Assembly: GCA_013203545.1 (NCBI GenBank)
Contig: JABMQA010000192.1
Location: 1 to 11,135 of the forward strand
Origin: Bacteroidota bacterium
Lineage (GTDB): Bacteria > Bacteroidota > Bacteroidia > Bacteroidales > 4484-276
Reading direction: 5' to 3'
DNA: 11,135 bases
Shown here: in pieces, positions 5,136 through 11,135 of the stretch
How positions within the stretch are numbered: the stretch's first letter is position 1
Layout of the letters: the number at the start of each line of letters is the position of its first letter
Notes under the pieces: model-generated
What the model was told of the DNA's origin: nothing
Seen by the model: only the letters and a program-made list of their open reading frames with translations
Database searches by the model: none
Translations under genes and position numbers: made by a program

Positions 5136-6497
5136 ATGAAAAAATTTATTGAAACCTTACGAAATATATTTAAAATAGAGGACCTGAGAAACAGGATCGC
5201 TTTTACATTGGGAATTGTCCTGCTGTATCGTCTTGGATCTTATGTTGTGCTTCCGGGTGTTGACCCCGATATGCTTGATGCTTTGCAGCAGCAAACATCC
5301 AGTGGACTGTTGGGTTTGTTAAACATGTTTTCGGGTGGTGCATTTTCCAATGCTTCAATTTTCGCGCTGGGCATCATGCCCTATATCTCTGCATCTATTG
5401 TTGTTCAGTTGTTGGGTATGGCCATTCCATATTTCCAGCGGCTGCAAAAAGAGGGTGAAAGTGGAAGAAAGAAAATAAACCAGATTACACGTTATCTTAC
5501 GGTAATCATTCTTATTTTCCAATCACCTGCATACATTGCAAATCTTGTTGGGCAACTTCCCCCTGAAGCAATTTACCCGTTCAACCCGAATGTAACCTCT
5601 CACTCTATCCTTTCATTTTTCGGCCTTTCATCCATCATCATGCTTACAGCAGGTTCGATGTTTGTTATGTGGTTAGGTGAAAAGATTACGGATAAAGGAA
5701 TCGGAAACGGTATTTCTCTTATCATTATGATTGGTATTATTGCCAGACTTCCGTTTGCATTATTTGCTGAGTTTATTTCGAGAATGGAAGAACAAGGTGG
5801 CGGACTGGTTGTATTCGTGATTGAAATTATTCTCCTGGTTGGTGTGGTATTATTAACCATATTATTGGTGCAGGGAACCAGAAGGATACCGGTGCAATAT
5901 GCCAAACGGATTGTAGGAAATAAACAATACGGAGGAGTACGACAGTACATTCCACTTAAAGTTAATGCAGCCGGTGTAATGCCGATTATTTTCGCGCAGG
6001 CCATAATGTTTCTGCCCCTCACAGTTGCACAATATGCACAATCAGAAACACTTTCAGGTTTTGCTTCGACATTTACCAACATTAACGGATTGTGGTATAA
6101 TTTCGTGTTTTTCCTGATGATAGTAATATTTACCTATTTTTACACTGCCATTACTGTTAATCCGAATCAGATGGCCGAGGACATGAAGAAAAACGGAGGA
6201 TTTATTCCCGGTGTAAAACCAGGCCGCAGAACTGCTGAATTTATTGATACGGTTATGTCGAGGATTACTTTTCCGGGATCAATGTTCCTGGGTTTCGTTG
6301 CTATAATGCCTGCAATTGTCAGTTTATTCGGGGTAAATCAACAATTTGCGCAGTTTTACGGTGGAACTTCATTGCTTATTCTTGTTGGTGTTGTGCTGGA
6401 TACGCTTCAGCAAATCGAAAGCCATCTGTTGATGCGTCACTATGACGGATTGACAAAATCAGGAAGAATCAAAGGGCGTTCCGGTGGCGGGATGTAA
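5136..6497 (+). CDS. secY: Preprotein translocase subunit SecY
   Basis: SecY is the protein-conducting channel of the inner membrane. With SecE and SecG, and driven by SecA or by ribosomes, it exports unfolded preproteins and inserts membrane proteins. The 453-residue product fits the usual 430-460 and has about ten hydrophobic segments. The first is near 20-40. The plug and TM2 region is FSGGAFSNASIFALGIMPYI (65-84), followed by SASIVVQLL. The cytoplasmic loop C4 lies near 247-275, with QGTRRIPVQYAKR. Loop C5 is GGFIPGVKPGRRTAEFID (354-371), where Lys361 stands at the position of E. coli Arg357; this is conservative. The Gly-rich C-terminus ends SGGGM. It closes the spc part of the block and lies 21 nt before map. 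Confidence 0.99.
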   Translation: MKKFIETLRNIFKIEDLRNRIAFTLGIVLLYRLGSYVVLPGVDPDMLDALQQQTSSGLLGLLNMFSGGAFSNASIFALGIMPYISASIVVQLLGMAIPYFQRLQKEGESGRKKINQITRYLTVIILIFQSPAYIANLVGQLPPEAIYPFNPNVTSHSILSFFGLSSIIMLTAGSMFVMWLGEKITDKGIGNGISLIIMIGIIARLPFALFAEFISRMEEQGGGLVVFVIEIILLVGVVLLTILLVQGTRRIPVQYAKRIVGNKQYGGVRQYIPLKVNAAGVMPIIFAQAIMFLPLTVAQYAQSETLSGFASTFTNINGLWYNFVFFLMIVIFTYFYTAITVNPNQMAEDMKKNGGFIPGVKPGRRTAEFIDTVMSRITFPGSMFLGFVAIMPAIVSLFGVNQQFAQFYGGTSLLILVGVVLDTLQQIESHLLMRHYDGLTKSGRIKGRSGGGM

Positions 6498-6507
6498 TAT
6501 TGAAAAC

Positions 6508-6512
6508 AGGAG
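6508..6512 (+). promoter_or_regulatory. Shine-Dalgarno motif for map
   Basis: AGGAG lies in the gap after secY, 6 nt before the map ATG at 6519. It supports that start and is one of only three clear motifs of this type in the window. Confidence 0.65.
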
Positions 6513-6518
6513 TTCTTT

Positions 6519-7292
6519 ATGGTTTTGATAAAGACCGAAGAAGAAATTGAGTTAATAAGGGAAAGTTCTTTACTTGTTGGTAAAACTTTAGCTGAGGTAG
6601 CCAGGCACATTCAACCCGGTGTATCTACAAAAGCACTGGATAAAATTGCCGAAGCGTTTATCCGGGACCATAAAGCGGTTCCGGGCTTCAAGGGATACCA
6701 TGGTTTTCCGGCCTCACTCTGTATCTCGGTAAACGAGGTTGTTGTACACGGTATTCCATCTAAACGGATAATCGAGGATGGGGATATTGTATCGATAGAT
6801 TGTGGGGTGAAGAAAAACGGATATTTTGGCGATTCGGCATACACGTTTGCTGTGGGAAATGTAGAAGAAAAAGTGCTGATGTTGATGCAGCGTACCAAAG
6901 AGTCGTTGTATCGTGGGATTGAAAATGCAGTTGCCGGGAAACGTATTGGTGATATCGGAAATGCAGTGCAGGCATATGTTGAAGGATTTGGTTATTCAGT
7001 TGTTCGTGATCTGGTTGGTCATGGATTGGGAAGAAATCTTCATGAAAAACCTGAAGTTCCAAATTTTGGCAGACGTGGAAATGGCAAGGAGTTGAAAGAA
7101 GGGATGGTACTGGCCATCGAACCGATGATCAACCTGGGTGGTAAGAAGGTAATCCAGGAAAATGATGGTTGGACCATCAGAACTGCTGATAAAATGCCTT
7201 CTGCACATTATGAACACGATGTAGTGGTCAGGCGCGACAAAGCTGAAATTTTATCCACATTTGATTATATTGAAGAGGTTTTAAAAAAATAG
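6519..7292 (+). CDS. map: Methionine aminopeptidase, type I
   Basis: This cytosolic metalloenzyme removes the initiator methionine from nascent proteins when the second residue is small, usually after deformylation. The 257-residue product is of type I length, with no insertion that would suggest type II. The pita-bread fold's catalytic set is complete: His77 in VVHGIP, metal ligands Asp94 (SIDCGV) and Asp105 (FGDSAY), His168 (GHGLGR), Glu201 (AIEPMI) and Glu232 (HYEHDV), plus His175 in the LHEKP motif. No N-terminal zinc-finger extension is present. The location between secY and infA is normal for the phylum. It ends in TAG, the only TAG stop among the complete genes here. Confidence 0.98.
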   Translation: MVLIKTEEEIELIRESSLLVGKTLAEVARHIQPGVSTKALDKIAEAFIRDHKAVPGFKGYHGFPASLCISVNEVVVHGIPSKRIIEDGDIVSIDCGVKKNGYFGDSAYTFAVGNVEEKVLMLMQRTKESLYRGIENAVAGKRIGDIGNAVQAYVEGFGYSVVRDLVGHGLGRNLHEKPEVPNFGRRGNGKELKEGMVLAIEPMINLGGKKVIQENDGWTIRTADKMPSAHYEHDVVVRRDKAEILSTFDYIEEVLKK

Positions 7293-7331
7293 AAATAGCA
7301 ACACAAGCACAACGAAAAACATTTTATCAGA

Positions 7332-7550
7332 ATGGCAAAACAAGCGGTAATAGAACAGGATGGAACAGTGATTGAATCATTGGGAAATGCTATGTTCAGG
7401 GTTGAGCTGGAAAATGGCCATATAATAACGGCGCATATTTCAGGGAAAATGCGGATGCACTATATCAAGATATTGCCGCGCGACCGTGTAAAAATTGCCA
7501 TGTCGCCATACGATTTGTCGAAAGGAAGAATAACATTCAGATACAAGTAA
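7332..7550 (+). CDS. infA: Translation initiation factor IF-1
   Basis: IF-1 binds the 30S A site during initiation and helps IF-2 and IF-3 select the initiator tRNA. The 72-residue product has exactly the standard length, and it is a single OB fold. Hallmarks are IEQDGTVIESLGNAMFRVEL (residues 7-26), ENGHIITAHISGKMRMHYIKILPRD (27-51 in pieces) and the closing VKIAMSPYDLSKGRITFRYK. The 39-nt leader after map is A-rich and lacks a Shine-Dalgarno motif. rpmJ follows after 13 nt, an arrangement seen across many bacteria. Confidence 0.98.
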   Translation: MAKQAVIEQDGTVIESLGNAMFRVELENGHIITAHISGKMRMHYIKILPRDRVKIAMSPYDLSKGRITFRYK

Positions 7551-7563
7551 ATTCGAGTATAAA

Positions 7564-7680
7564 ATGAAAGTCAGAGCATCAATAAAGAAAAGAACAGCAG
7601 ATTGTAAGATCGTGCGCCGTAAGGGCAGGTTGTACATAATCAACAAGAAAAATCCTAAGTACAAGCAAAGACAGGGTTAA
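7564..7680 (+). CDS. rpmJ: 50S ribosomal protein L36, zinc-free form
   Basis: L36 is the smallest 50S protein and packs among 23S rRNA helices near the base of the stalk. The ATG at 7564 opens a 38-codon frame reading MKVRASIKKRTADCKIVRRK, then GRLYIINKKNPKYKQRQG, with the invariant start MKVR.S.K and end NPK.KQRQG. The classic zinc site uses three Cys and one His. Here only Cys14 remains; the other places hold Thr11, Asn27 and a Tyr near 33, so zinc cannot be bound in the usual way. It lies between infA and rpsM, the standard site. Confidence 0.97.
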   Translation: MKVRASIKKRTADCKIVRRKGRLYIINKKNPKYKQRQG

Positions 7681-7701
7681 AAAAATAAAAAATATCAATA
7701 T

Positions 7702-8082
7702 ATGGCACGTATTGCAGGTATCGATTTACCAAAAAACAAAAGAGGCGTCATTGGCCTAACCTACATTTACGGGATTGGCAGCAGCATGGCGCAGGAAATT
7801 CTGGAAAAGGCAGAAGTTGACATCCACAAAAAAGTTCAGGATTGGGATGATGATGAGCAAAACAGGATTAGAAGCATCATAAGTGATGATTATAAAGTGG
7901 AAGGCGCGCTCAGATCTGAAATCCAGATGAACATTAAACGGTTAAAGGATATCGGAACATACCGTGGTATCCGTCACCGTATTGGTCTGCCGCTTCGTGG
8001 TCAGACAACCAAAAACAATGCGCGTACCCGTAAGGGAAGAAAAAAGACCGTTGCTAATAAAAAGAAGGCACCGAAAGGTTGA
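7702..8082 (+). CDS. rpsM: 30S ribosomal protein S13
   Basis: S13 sits at the top of the 30S head, forms bridges to L5 and the 50S, and touches the P-site tRNA through its C-terminal tail. The 126-residue product is normal. It begins MARIAGIDLPKNKRGVIGLTYIYGIG, the helix-two-turn-helix entry, and has the RNA-binding IKRLKDIGTYRGIRHRIGLPLRGQTTKNNARTRKG region (roughly residues 81-115), then a basic Lys-rich tail. It opens the alpha cluster here. It ends in TGA, and the 56-nt gap to rpsK contains a small hairpin at 8086-8102. Confidence 0.99.
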   Translation: MARIAGIDLPKNKRGVIGLTYIYGIGSSMAQEILEKAEVDIHKKVQDWDDDEQNRIRSIISDDYKVEGALRSEIQMNIKRLKDIGTYRGIRHRIGLPLRGQTTKNNARTRKGRKKTVANKKKAPKG

Positions 8083-8138
8083 TGCAAATTCTTTCGGAAT
8101 TTATTATTTATCTGCAGAAATAGAAAGTTTAATCAGAT

Positions 8139-8534
8139 ATGGCTAAAACGACAAAAGGTAAAAGCACAAAAAAAAGAGTTGTAAAGGTGGAACCCTATGG
8201 CAGGGCATACATCAGTGCTTCATTTAACAACATTATTGTAACCCTTACCAACAATATAGGGCAGGTTATTTCCTGGTCTTCGTCAGGTAAGATGGGATTC
8301 AGGGGTTCGAAAAAGAATACTCCTTATGCTGCCCAAACAGCCGCCGAAGATTGCTCTAAGGTTGCCTATGATTTGGGATTGCGAAAAGTAAAGGTTTATG
8401 TAAGGGGTCCTGGCTCAGGACGCGAATCAGCTATCAGGACACTCCATTCGTCTGGCATTGAAGTTACCGAAATCAACGACGTAACACCATTGCCACATAA
8501 TGGATGCCGTCCGCCAAAGCGCCGGAGGGTATAA
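8139..8534 (+). CDS. rpsK: 30S ribosomal protein S11
   Basis: S11 lies on the 30S platform, next to the E-site codon and the path where mRNA leaves. The 131-residue product is standard. After a Lys-rich N-terminus the family core appears: GRAYISASFNNIIVTLTNNIGQVISWSSSGKMGFRGSKKNTPYAAQTAAED (in pieces, residues about 22-72), VYVRGPGSGRESAIR, and the C-terminus NDVTPLPHNGCRPPKRRRV. The Asn-Gly in that last motif is the place where E. coli S11 forms isoaspartate; modification here is only possible by analogy. It precedes rpsD by 43 nt. Confidence 0.99.
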   Translation: MAKTTKGKSTKKRVVKVEPYGRAYISASFNNIIVTLTNNIGQVISWSSSGKMGFRGSKKNTPYAAQTAAEDCSKVAYDLGLRKVKVYVRGPGSGRESAIRTLHSSGIEVTEINDVTPLPHNGCRPPKRRRV

Positions 8535-8577
8535 CATATTTTTTGAATTGAAAACAAACTTAAAGTAATATAAGAAA

Positions 8578-9183
8578 ATGGCAAGATACATTGGGCCAAA
8601 AACAAAGATCTCAAGGAAATTTGGAGAACCCCTCTACGGTGCTGATAAACATTTCGAGAAGAAAAATTTTCCACCCGGAATGCATGGGCAAAATAAGAGG
8701 CGTAAAAAAGTTTCCGAATATGGCGTGCAATTAGCCGAAAAGCAAAAAGCAAAGGCCACATACGGAATATTAGAGAAGCAGTTTCGCAACACCTTTATCA
8801 GGGCCAGCCATAGAAAAGGCGTTACCGGTGAGGTTTTGCTTCAGCTTATCGAAGCAAGACTCGACAATATGGTATATCGGCTTGGAATTGCCCCAACAAG
8901 GGCAGCAGCCCGGCAATTGGTTAGCCATCGTCATATCACTGTAAATGGTACTGTAGCAAACATTCCATCCTATGCTATTCGTCCTGGCGACATAATTGGT
9001 GTTAGGGAAAGATCAAAATCACTGGAAGTTATCACCGAATCCCTTTCAGGTAGGGGCAATGCTTATTCCTGGATGGAATGGGATGAAGACAAAATGGCCG
9101 GAAAATTTCTGAATTATCCCGAACGGGCTGAGATACCGGAGAACATTAACGAGCAGCTCATTGTTGAGTTGTACTCCAAGTAA
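8578..9183 (+). CDS. rpsD: 30S ribosomal protein S4, zinc-free form
   Basis: S4 is a primary 16S rRNA-binding protein that starts 30S assembly and lines the mRNA entry site. The 201-residue product is typical (about 200-208). The start MARYIGPKTKISRKFGEPLYG and the segment NFPPGMHGQNKRRKKVSEYG (30-49) match the family. The S4 RNA-binding domain covers RLDNMVYRLGIAPTRAAARQLVSHRHITVNG (about residues 93-123) and is intact. The protein contains no cysteine at all, so the zinc site found in some S4 proteins is absent. In E. coli S4 represses the alpha operon; no matching pseudoknot can be asserted here. Confidence 0.99.
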   Translation: MARYIGPKTKISRKFGEPLYGADKHFEKKNFPPGMHGQNKRRKKVSEYGVQLAEKQKAKATYGILEKQFRNTFIRASHRKGVTGEVLLQLIEARLDNMVYRLGIAPTRAAARQLVSHRHITVNGTVANIPSYAIRPGDIIGVRERSKSLEVITESLSGRGNAYSWMEWDEDKMAGKFLNYPERAEIPENINEQLIVELYSK

Positions 9184-9225
9184 TTTTAAATTTTTTCAAT
9201 CATTAAAAACCAAAAGGTTTAAATC

Positions 9226-10218
9226 ATGGCAATTTTAGCATTTCAGAAGCCGGATAAGGTAATAATGGTCGAATCTGACGATTACAAAGGGAGTTTCGAA
9301 TTTCGACCTTTGGAACCAGGATTCGGTATTACAATTGGAAACGCATTACGGCGGATTCTTCTATCATCATTGGAAGGCTTTGCTATTACATCGGTAAAGA
9401 TTGAAGGAGTTGATCAGGAGTTTTCAACAATAAAAGGCGTAGTAGAGGATGTTACCGAAATCATACTCAACTTCAAACAAATAAGGTTTAAACGACTTGT
9501 TGAAGAAGAGAACAGTGAAAAAGTTCATGTGGTTATTTCCGGACAGGAAGACTTCAGGGCTGGCGACATCAATAAGTACCTTTCAGTATTTCAGGTGCTT
9601 AATCCTGAGGTCTTGATCTGCAGCATGGATCCATCTGTTAAGCTTTCGTTGGAGATCACCATCAATAAAGGCAGGGGTTATGTTCCGGCTGATGAGAATA
9701 AGATTTTGAATGCACCCATCGGCACCATTGCATTGGATTCGATTCATACACCTGTTAAGAACGTTAAGTTTAAGATCGAAAACTACAGGGTTGAGCAAAA
9801 AACCGACTTCGAAAAGCTGGTTTTGGAAATTCAATCCGATGGATCGGTTCATCCGAAAGACGCTTTGAAAGAGGCAGCAAAGATTCTGATCCATCATTTT
9901 ATGTTGTTTTCGGATGAGAAAATAACCCTGGAAACCGAAGAGAAGAATGTTACCGAGGAATTTGATGAAAATTCACTTCATGTTCGTCAACTTCTAAAAA
10001 CCAAACTGGTGGATCTCGATTTATCTGTACGGGCACTTAATTGCCTGAAGGCTGCAGATGTGGAAACCCTAGGTGACCTGGTTGCCTTTAATAAAAATGA
10101 TTTGTTGAAATTCAGGAATTTTGGAAAGAAATCACTCACCGAGCTTGAGGAGTTGGTAAAATCGAAAAACCTGGAGTTCGGAATGAATGTATCTAAATAC
10201 AAACTTGATAAGGAATAA
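9226..10218 (+). CDS. rpoA: DNA-directed RNA polymerase subunit alpha
   Basis: The alpha dimer is the scaffold on which beta and beta-prime assemble, and its C-terminal domain contacts UP elements and activators. The 330-residue product is the usual length. The N-terminal domain (about 1-235) has GSFEFRPLEPGFGITIGNALRRILLSSLEG (22-51), the dimerisation core, and the KGRGYVPADEN stretch (148-158). A flexible acidic linker follows (about 236-252). The C-terminal domain (about 253-330) contains DLDLSVRALNCLKAADVETLGDL, with Arg269, Asn272 and Cys273 at the DNA-contact positions of E. coli 265, 268 and 269, and FGKKSLTELEEL with Lys301 and Ser303. The 42-nt leader holds only a weak hairpin. rplQ follows by 7 nt. 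Confidence 0.99.
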   Translation: MAILAFQKPDKVIMVESDDYKGSFEFRPLEPGFGITIGNALRRILLSSLEGFAITSVKIEGVDQEFSTIKGVVEDVTEIILNFKQIRFKRLVEEENSEKVHVVISGQEDFRAGDINKYLSVFQVLNPEVLICSMDPSVKLSLEITINKGRGYVPADENKILNAPIGTIALDSIHTPVKNVKFKIENYRVEQKTDFEKLVLEIQSDGSVHPKDALKEAAKILIHHFMLFSDEKITLETEEKNVTEEFDENSLHVRQLLKTKLVDLDLSVRALNCLKAADVETLGDLVAFNKNDLLKFRNFGKKSLTELEELVKSKNLEFGMNVSKYKLDKE

Positions 10219-10225
10219 TTGAACA

Positions 10226-10945
10226 ATGAGACATCGCAGGAAATTCAATCATTTAAGTAGAACGAGTGCTCACCGCAAGGCAATGTTGTCGAATATGGCT
10301 ACTTCTTTGATTATGCATAAAAGAATAACCACTACTGTTGCCAAAGCAAAGGCCCTTAGAAAATATGTTGAACCACTTCTTACCAGATCCAAGGAAGATA
10401 CTACACATTCACGCAGAATGGTTTTTAGCCATCTGCAAAGTAAGGATGCTGTTAATGAGTTGTTCAGGGAAATCTCAACAAAGATAGCAAATCGTCCTGG
10501 TGGTTATACCCGTATTATAAGAATGGGGAACAGGCTGGGTGATAATGCAGAAATGTATTTTATTGAGTTGGTTGATTTTAACGAACTTATGCTTGCTGGT
10601 GGGATTGCTGAACAAAAAGCAGCCGGAAAGAGAAAAAGAAGAAGAGGTTCTGGTAAAGCCAAAGAACAGACCGCCGAAACGAAAGCAATTGTTGAGGTGG
10701 CTGAAAAAGAACAGGAAATACCTGTGGAGACACCTGAAGTATCGGAAGAGGTAGAAGTTGCACCGGTAGTTGAAGAAAAGGTAGAGGAACCCGTAAAACC
10801 TGAAGCGAAAGAAGAGGCTGTTGAAGCTGAAGCAAAAGAAGAGGTAGTTGAAGAGATTACAACTGAAGTACCTGAAGCCAAAGTGGAGGAAGAAAAGAAA
10901 GAACCGGAATCAGCAGATGGTGAAGCGGAGAAAAAACCTGAATAA
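10226..10945 (+). CDS. rplQ: 50S ribosomal protein L17 with long acidic C-terminal tail
   Basis: L17 is a 23S rRNA-binding protein of the 50S near the exit tunnel side. The conserved core spans about residues 1-120: MRHRRKFNHLSRTSAHRKAM, then LIMHKRITTTVAKAKALRKYVEPLLT, and NRPGGYTRIIRMGNRLGDNAEMYFIELVDF. The E. coli protein stops at about 127 residues; this one has 239. The extra part has a basic patch (KRKRRRGSGKAK, 135-146) followed by a Glu/Val/Ala/Lys/Pro-rich tail, with 33 Glu among residues 151-239, and an internal imprecise repeat (AKEEAVEAE then AKEEVVEE, 194-209). Extended L17 tails are known in Bacteroidota, though their length varies; the function is unknown. The tail is probably disordered. 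The operon terminator follows. Confidence 0.97.
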   Translation: MRHRRKFNHLSRTSAHRKAMLSNMATSLIMHKRITTTVAKAKALRKYVEPLLTRSKEDTTHSRRMVFSHLQSKDAVNELFREISTKIANRPGGYTRIIRMGNRLGDNAEMYFIELVDFNELMLAGGIAEQKAAGKRKRRRGSGKAKEQTAETKAIVEVAEKEQEIPVETPEVSEEVEVAPVVEEKVEEPVKPEAKEEAVEAEAKEEVVEEITTEVPEAKVEEEKKEPESADGEAEKKPE

Positions 10946-10974
10946 AAGAATCATACGATAAGTTGAAAACAGGA

Positions 10975-11008
10975 AGGATGAGGCGTTTAGGGGCTTTGTC
11001 CTTTTTTT
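10975..11008 (+). terminator. Intrinsic terminator after rplQ
   Basis: AGGATGAGGC (10975-10984) pairs with GCTTTGTCCT (10993-11002) as a 10-bp stem with three G-U pairs, closing an 8-nt loop, and is followed by a run of T to 11008. It lies 29 nt after the rplQ stop and is placed to end the ribosomal-protein transcript. The wobble pairs suggest that termination may be incomplete. Only 36 nt separate it from the eno start. Confidence 0.75.
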
Positions 11009-11044
11009 ATGAAAAGAAAAATGTTTAACCAAAAATATTAGAAA

Positions 11045-11135
11045 ATGAGTTCAATAATTAATTTGCATGCACGTCAAATCCTCGACTCCCGTGGAAACCC
11101 GACCATTGAAGTGGAGGTTGTAACCGATAACGGGA
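11045..11135 (+). CDS. eno: Enolase, 5' end only
   Basis: Enolase converts 2-phosphoglycerate to phosphoenolpyruvate in glycolysis. Thirty codons are visible, reading MSSIINLHARQILDSRGNPT and then IEVEVVTDNG, and the gene continues past the window edge. The ARQILDSRGNPT.EV.V segment is the nearly invariant enolase N-terminus, which makes the identity secure despite the short length. The ATG follows an A-rich leader without a Shine-Dalgarno motif. No promoter was recognised between the rplQ terminator and this start, so expression may depend on readthrough or on a promoter that overlaps the terminator. Confidence 0.95.
   Translation, partial: MSSIINLHARQILDSRGNPTIEVEVVTDNG

Noticed and set aside
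5600..6082. Long minus-strand open frame opposite secY (160 codons)
   Set aside because: It mirrors the hydrophobic codon pattern of secY, has no recognisable protein features and lies wholly within a conserved gene.
9207..9220. AAACC/GGTTT hairpin before rpoA as a possible regulatory site
   Set aside because: Only five base pairs with a 4-nt loop, weak and not followed by a U run. I cannot tell it from chance.
10504..10881. Minus-strand open frame opposite the rplQ tail, rich in Ser and Thr
   Set aside because: It is the reverse reading of the repeated GAA, GTT and GCA codons of the L17 tail; the low complexity explains the lack of stops.
11009..11041. Ten-codon frame MKRKMFNQKY ending in TAG just before eno, a possible leader peptide
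   Set aside because: It is A-rich, has no Shine-Dalgarno motif, starts inside the tail of the terminator, and has no run of regulatory codons or competing hairpin after it. Chance is enough to explain it.

Overview
This window is a chromosomal ribosomal-protein block from a member of the Bacteroidota, and every gene lies on the + strand. The assignment rests on several things. The gene order runs rplP-rpmC-rpsQ-rplN-rplX-rplE-rpsN-rpsH-rplF-rplR-rpsE-rpmD-rplO-secY-map-infA-rpmJ-rpsM-rpsK-rpsD-rpoA-rplQ, with no adk between secY and map. The zinc-free forms of S14, S4 and L36 are present, L17 carries a long acidic tail, and most start codons are preceded by A/T-rich sequence instead of a Shine-Dalgarno motif. 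The order within the phylum cannot be fixed from these proteins by eye.

Layout: positions 1 to about 43 hold the last codons of a gene that synteny says is rpsC. From 50 to 2243 lie the end of the S10 cluster (rplP, rpmC, rpsQ) and the start of the spc cluster (rplN, rplX, rplE). From 2247 to 6497 come rpsN, rpsH, rplF, rplR, rpsE, rpmD, rplO and secY. From 6519 to 10945 come map, infA, rpmJ and the alpha cluster (rpsM, rpsK, rpsD, rpoA, rplQ). A good intrinsic terminator follows rplQ at about 10975-11008, and the 5' end of eno (enolase) starts at 11045 and runs off the window. Gaps between genes are short, at most about 60 nt before the terminator region, with one stop/start overlap (rplX/rplE), so the block is probably one long transcription unit or a few overlapping ones. 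No stretch over 300 nt lacks a gene.

The products work together. Fourteen large-subunit and small-subunit proteins, plus others at the edges, build the ribosome. IF-1 starts translation, methionine aminopeptidase trims new chains, SecY exports membrane and secreted proteins, and RpoA anchors RNA polymerase assembly. The block therefore co-produces core translation, export and transcription parts.

Nearly everything here is ordinary housekeeping DNA and I see no new multi-gene system. The one striking anomaly is in rplN (L14). An in-frame TAA at 1296-1298 cuts the protein to 109 residues, yet the next 12 codons still encode the normal conserved L14 C-terminus and end at a second TAA (1335-1337). 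This is either a sequence error, a very recent nonsense mutation in a core gene, or a readthrough or restart event. Secondary points are the few genes with true Shine-Dalgarno motifs (rplE, rplF, map), the L17 tail, and the very tight spacing between the operon terminator and eno.
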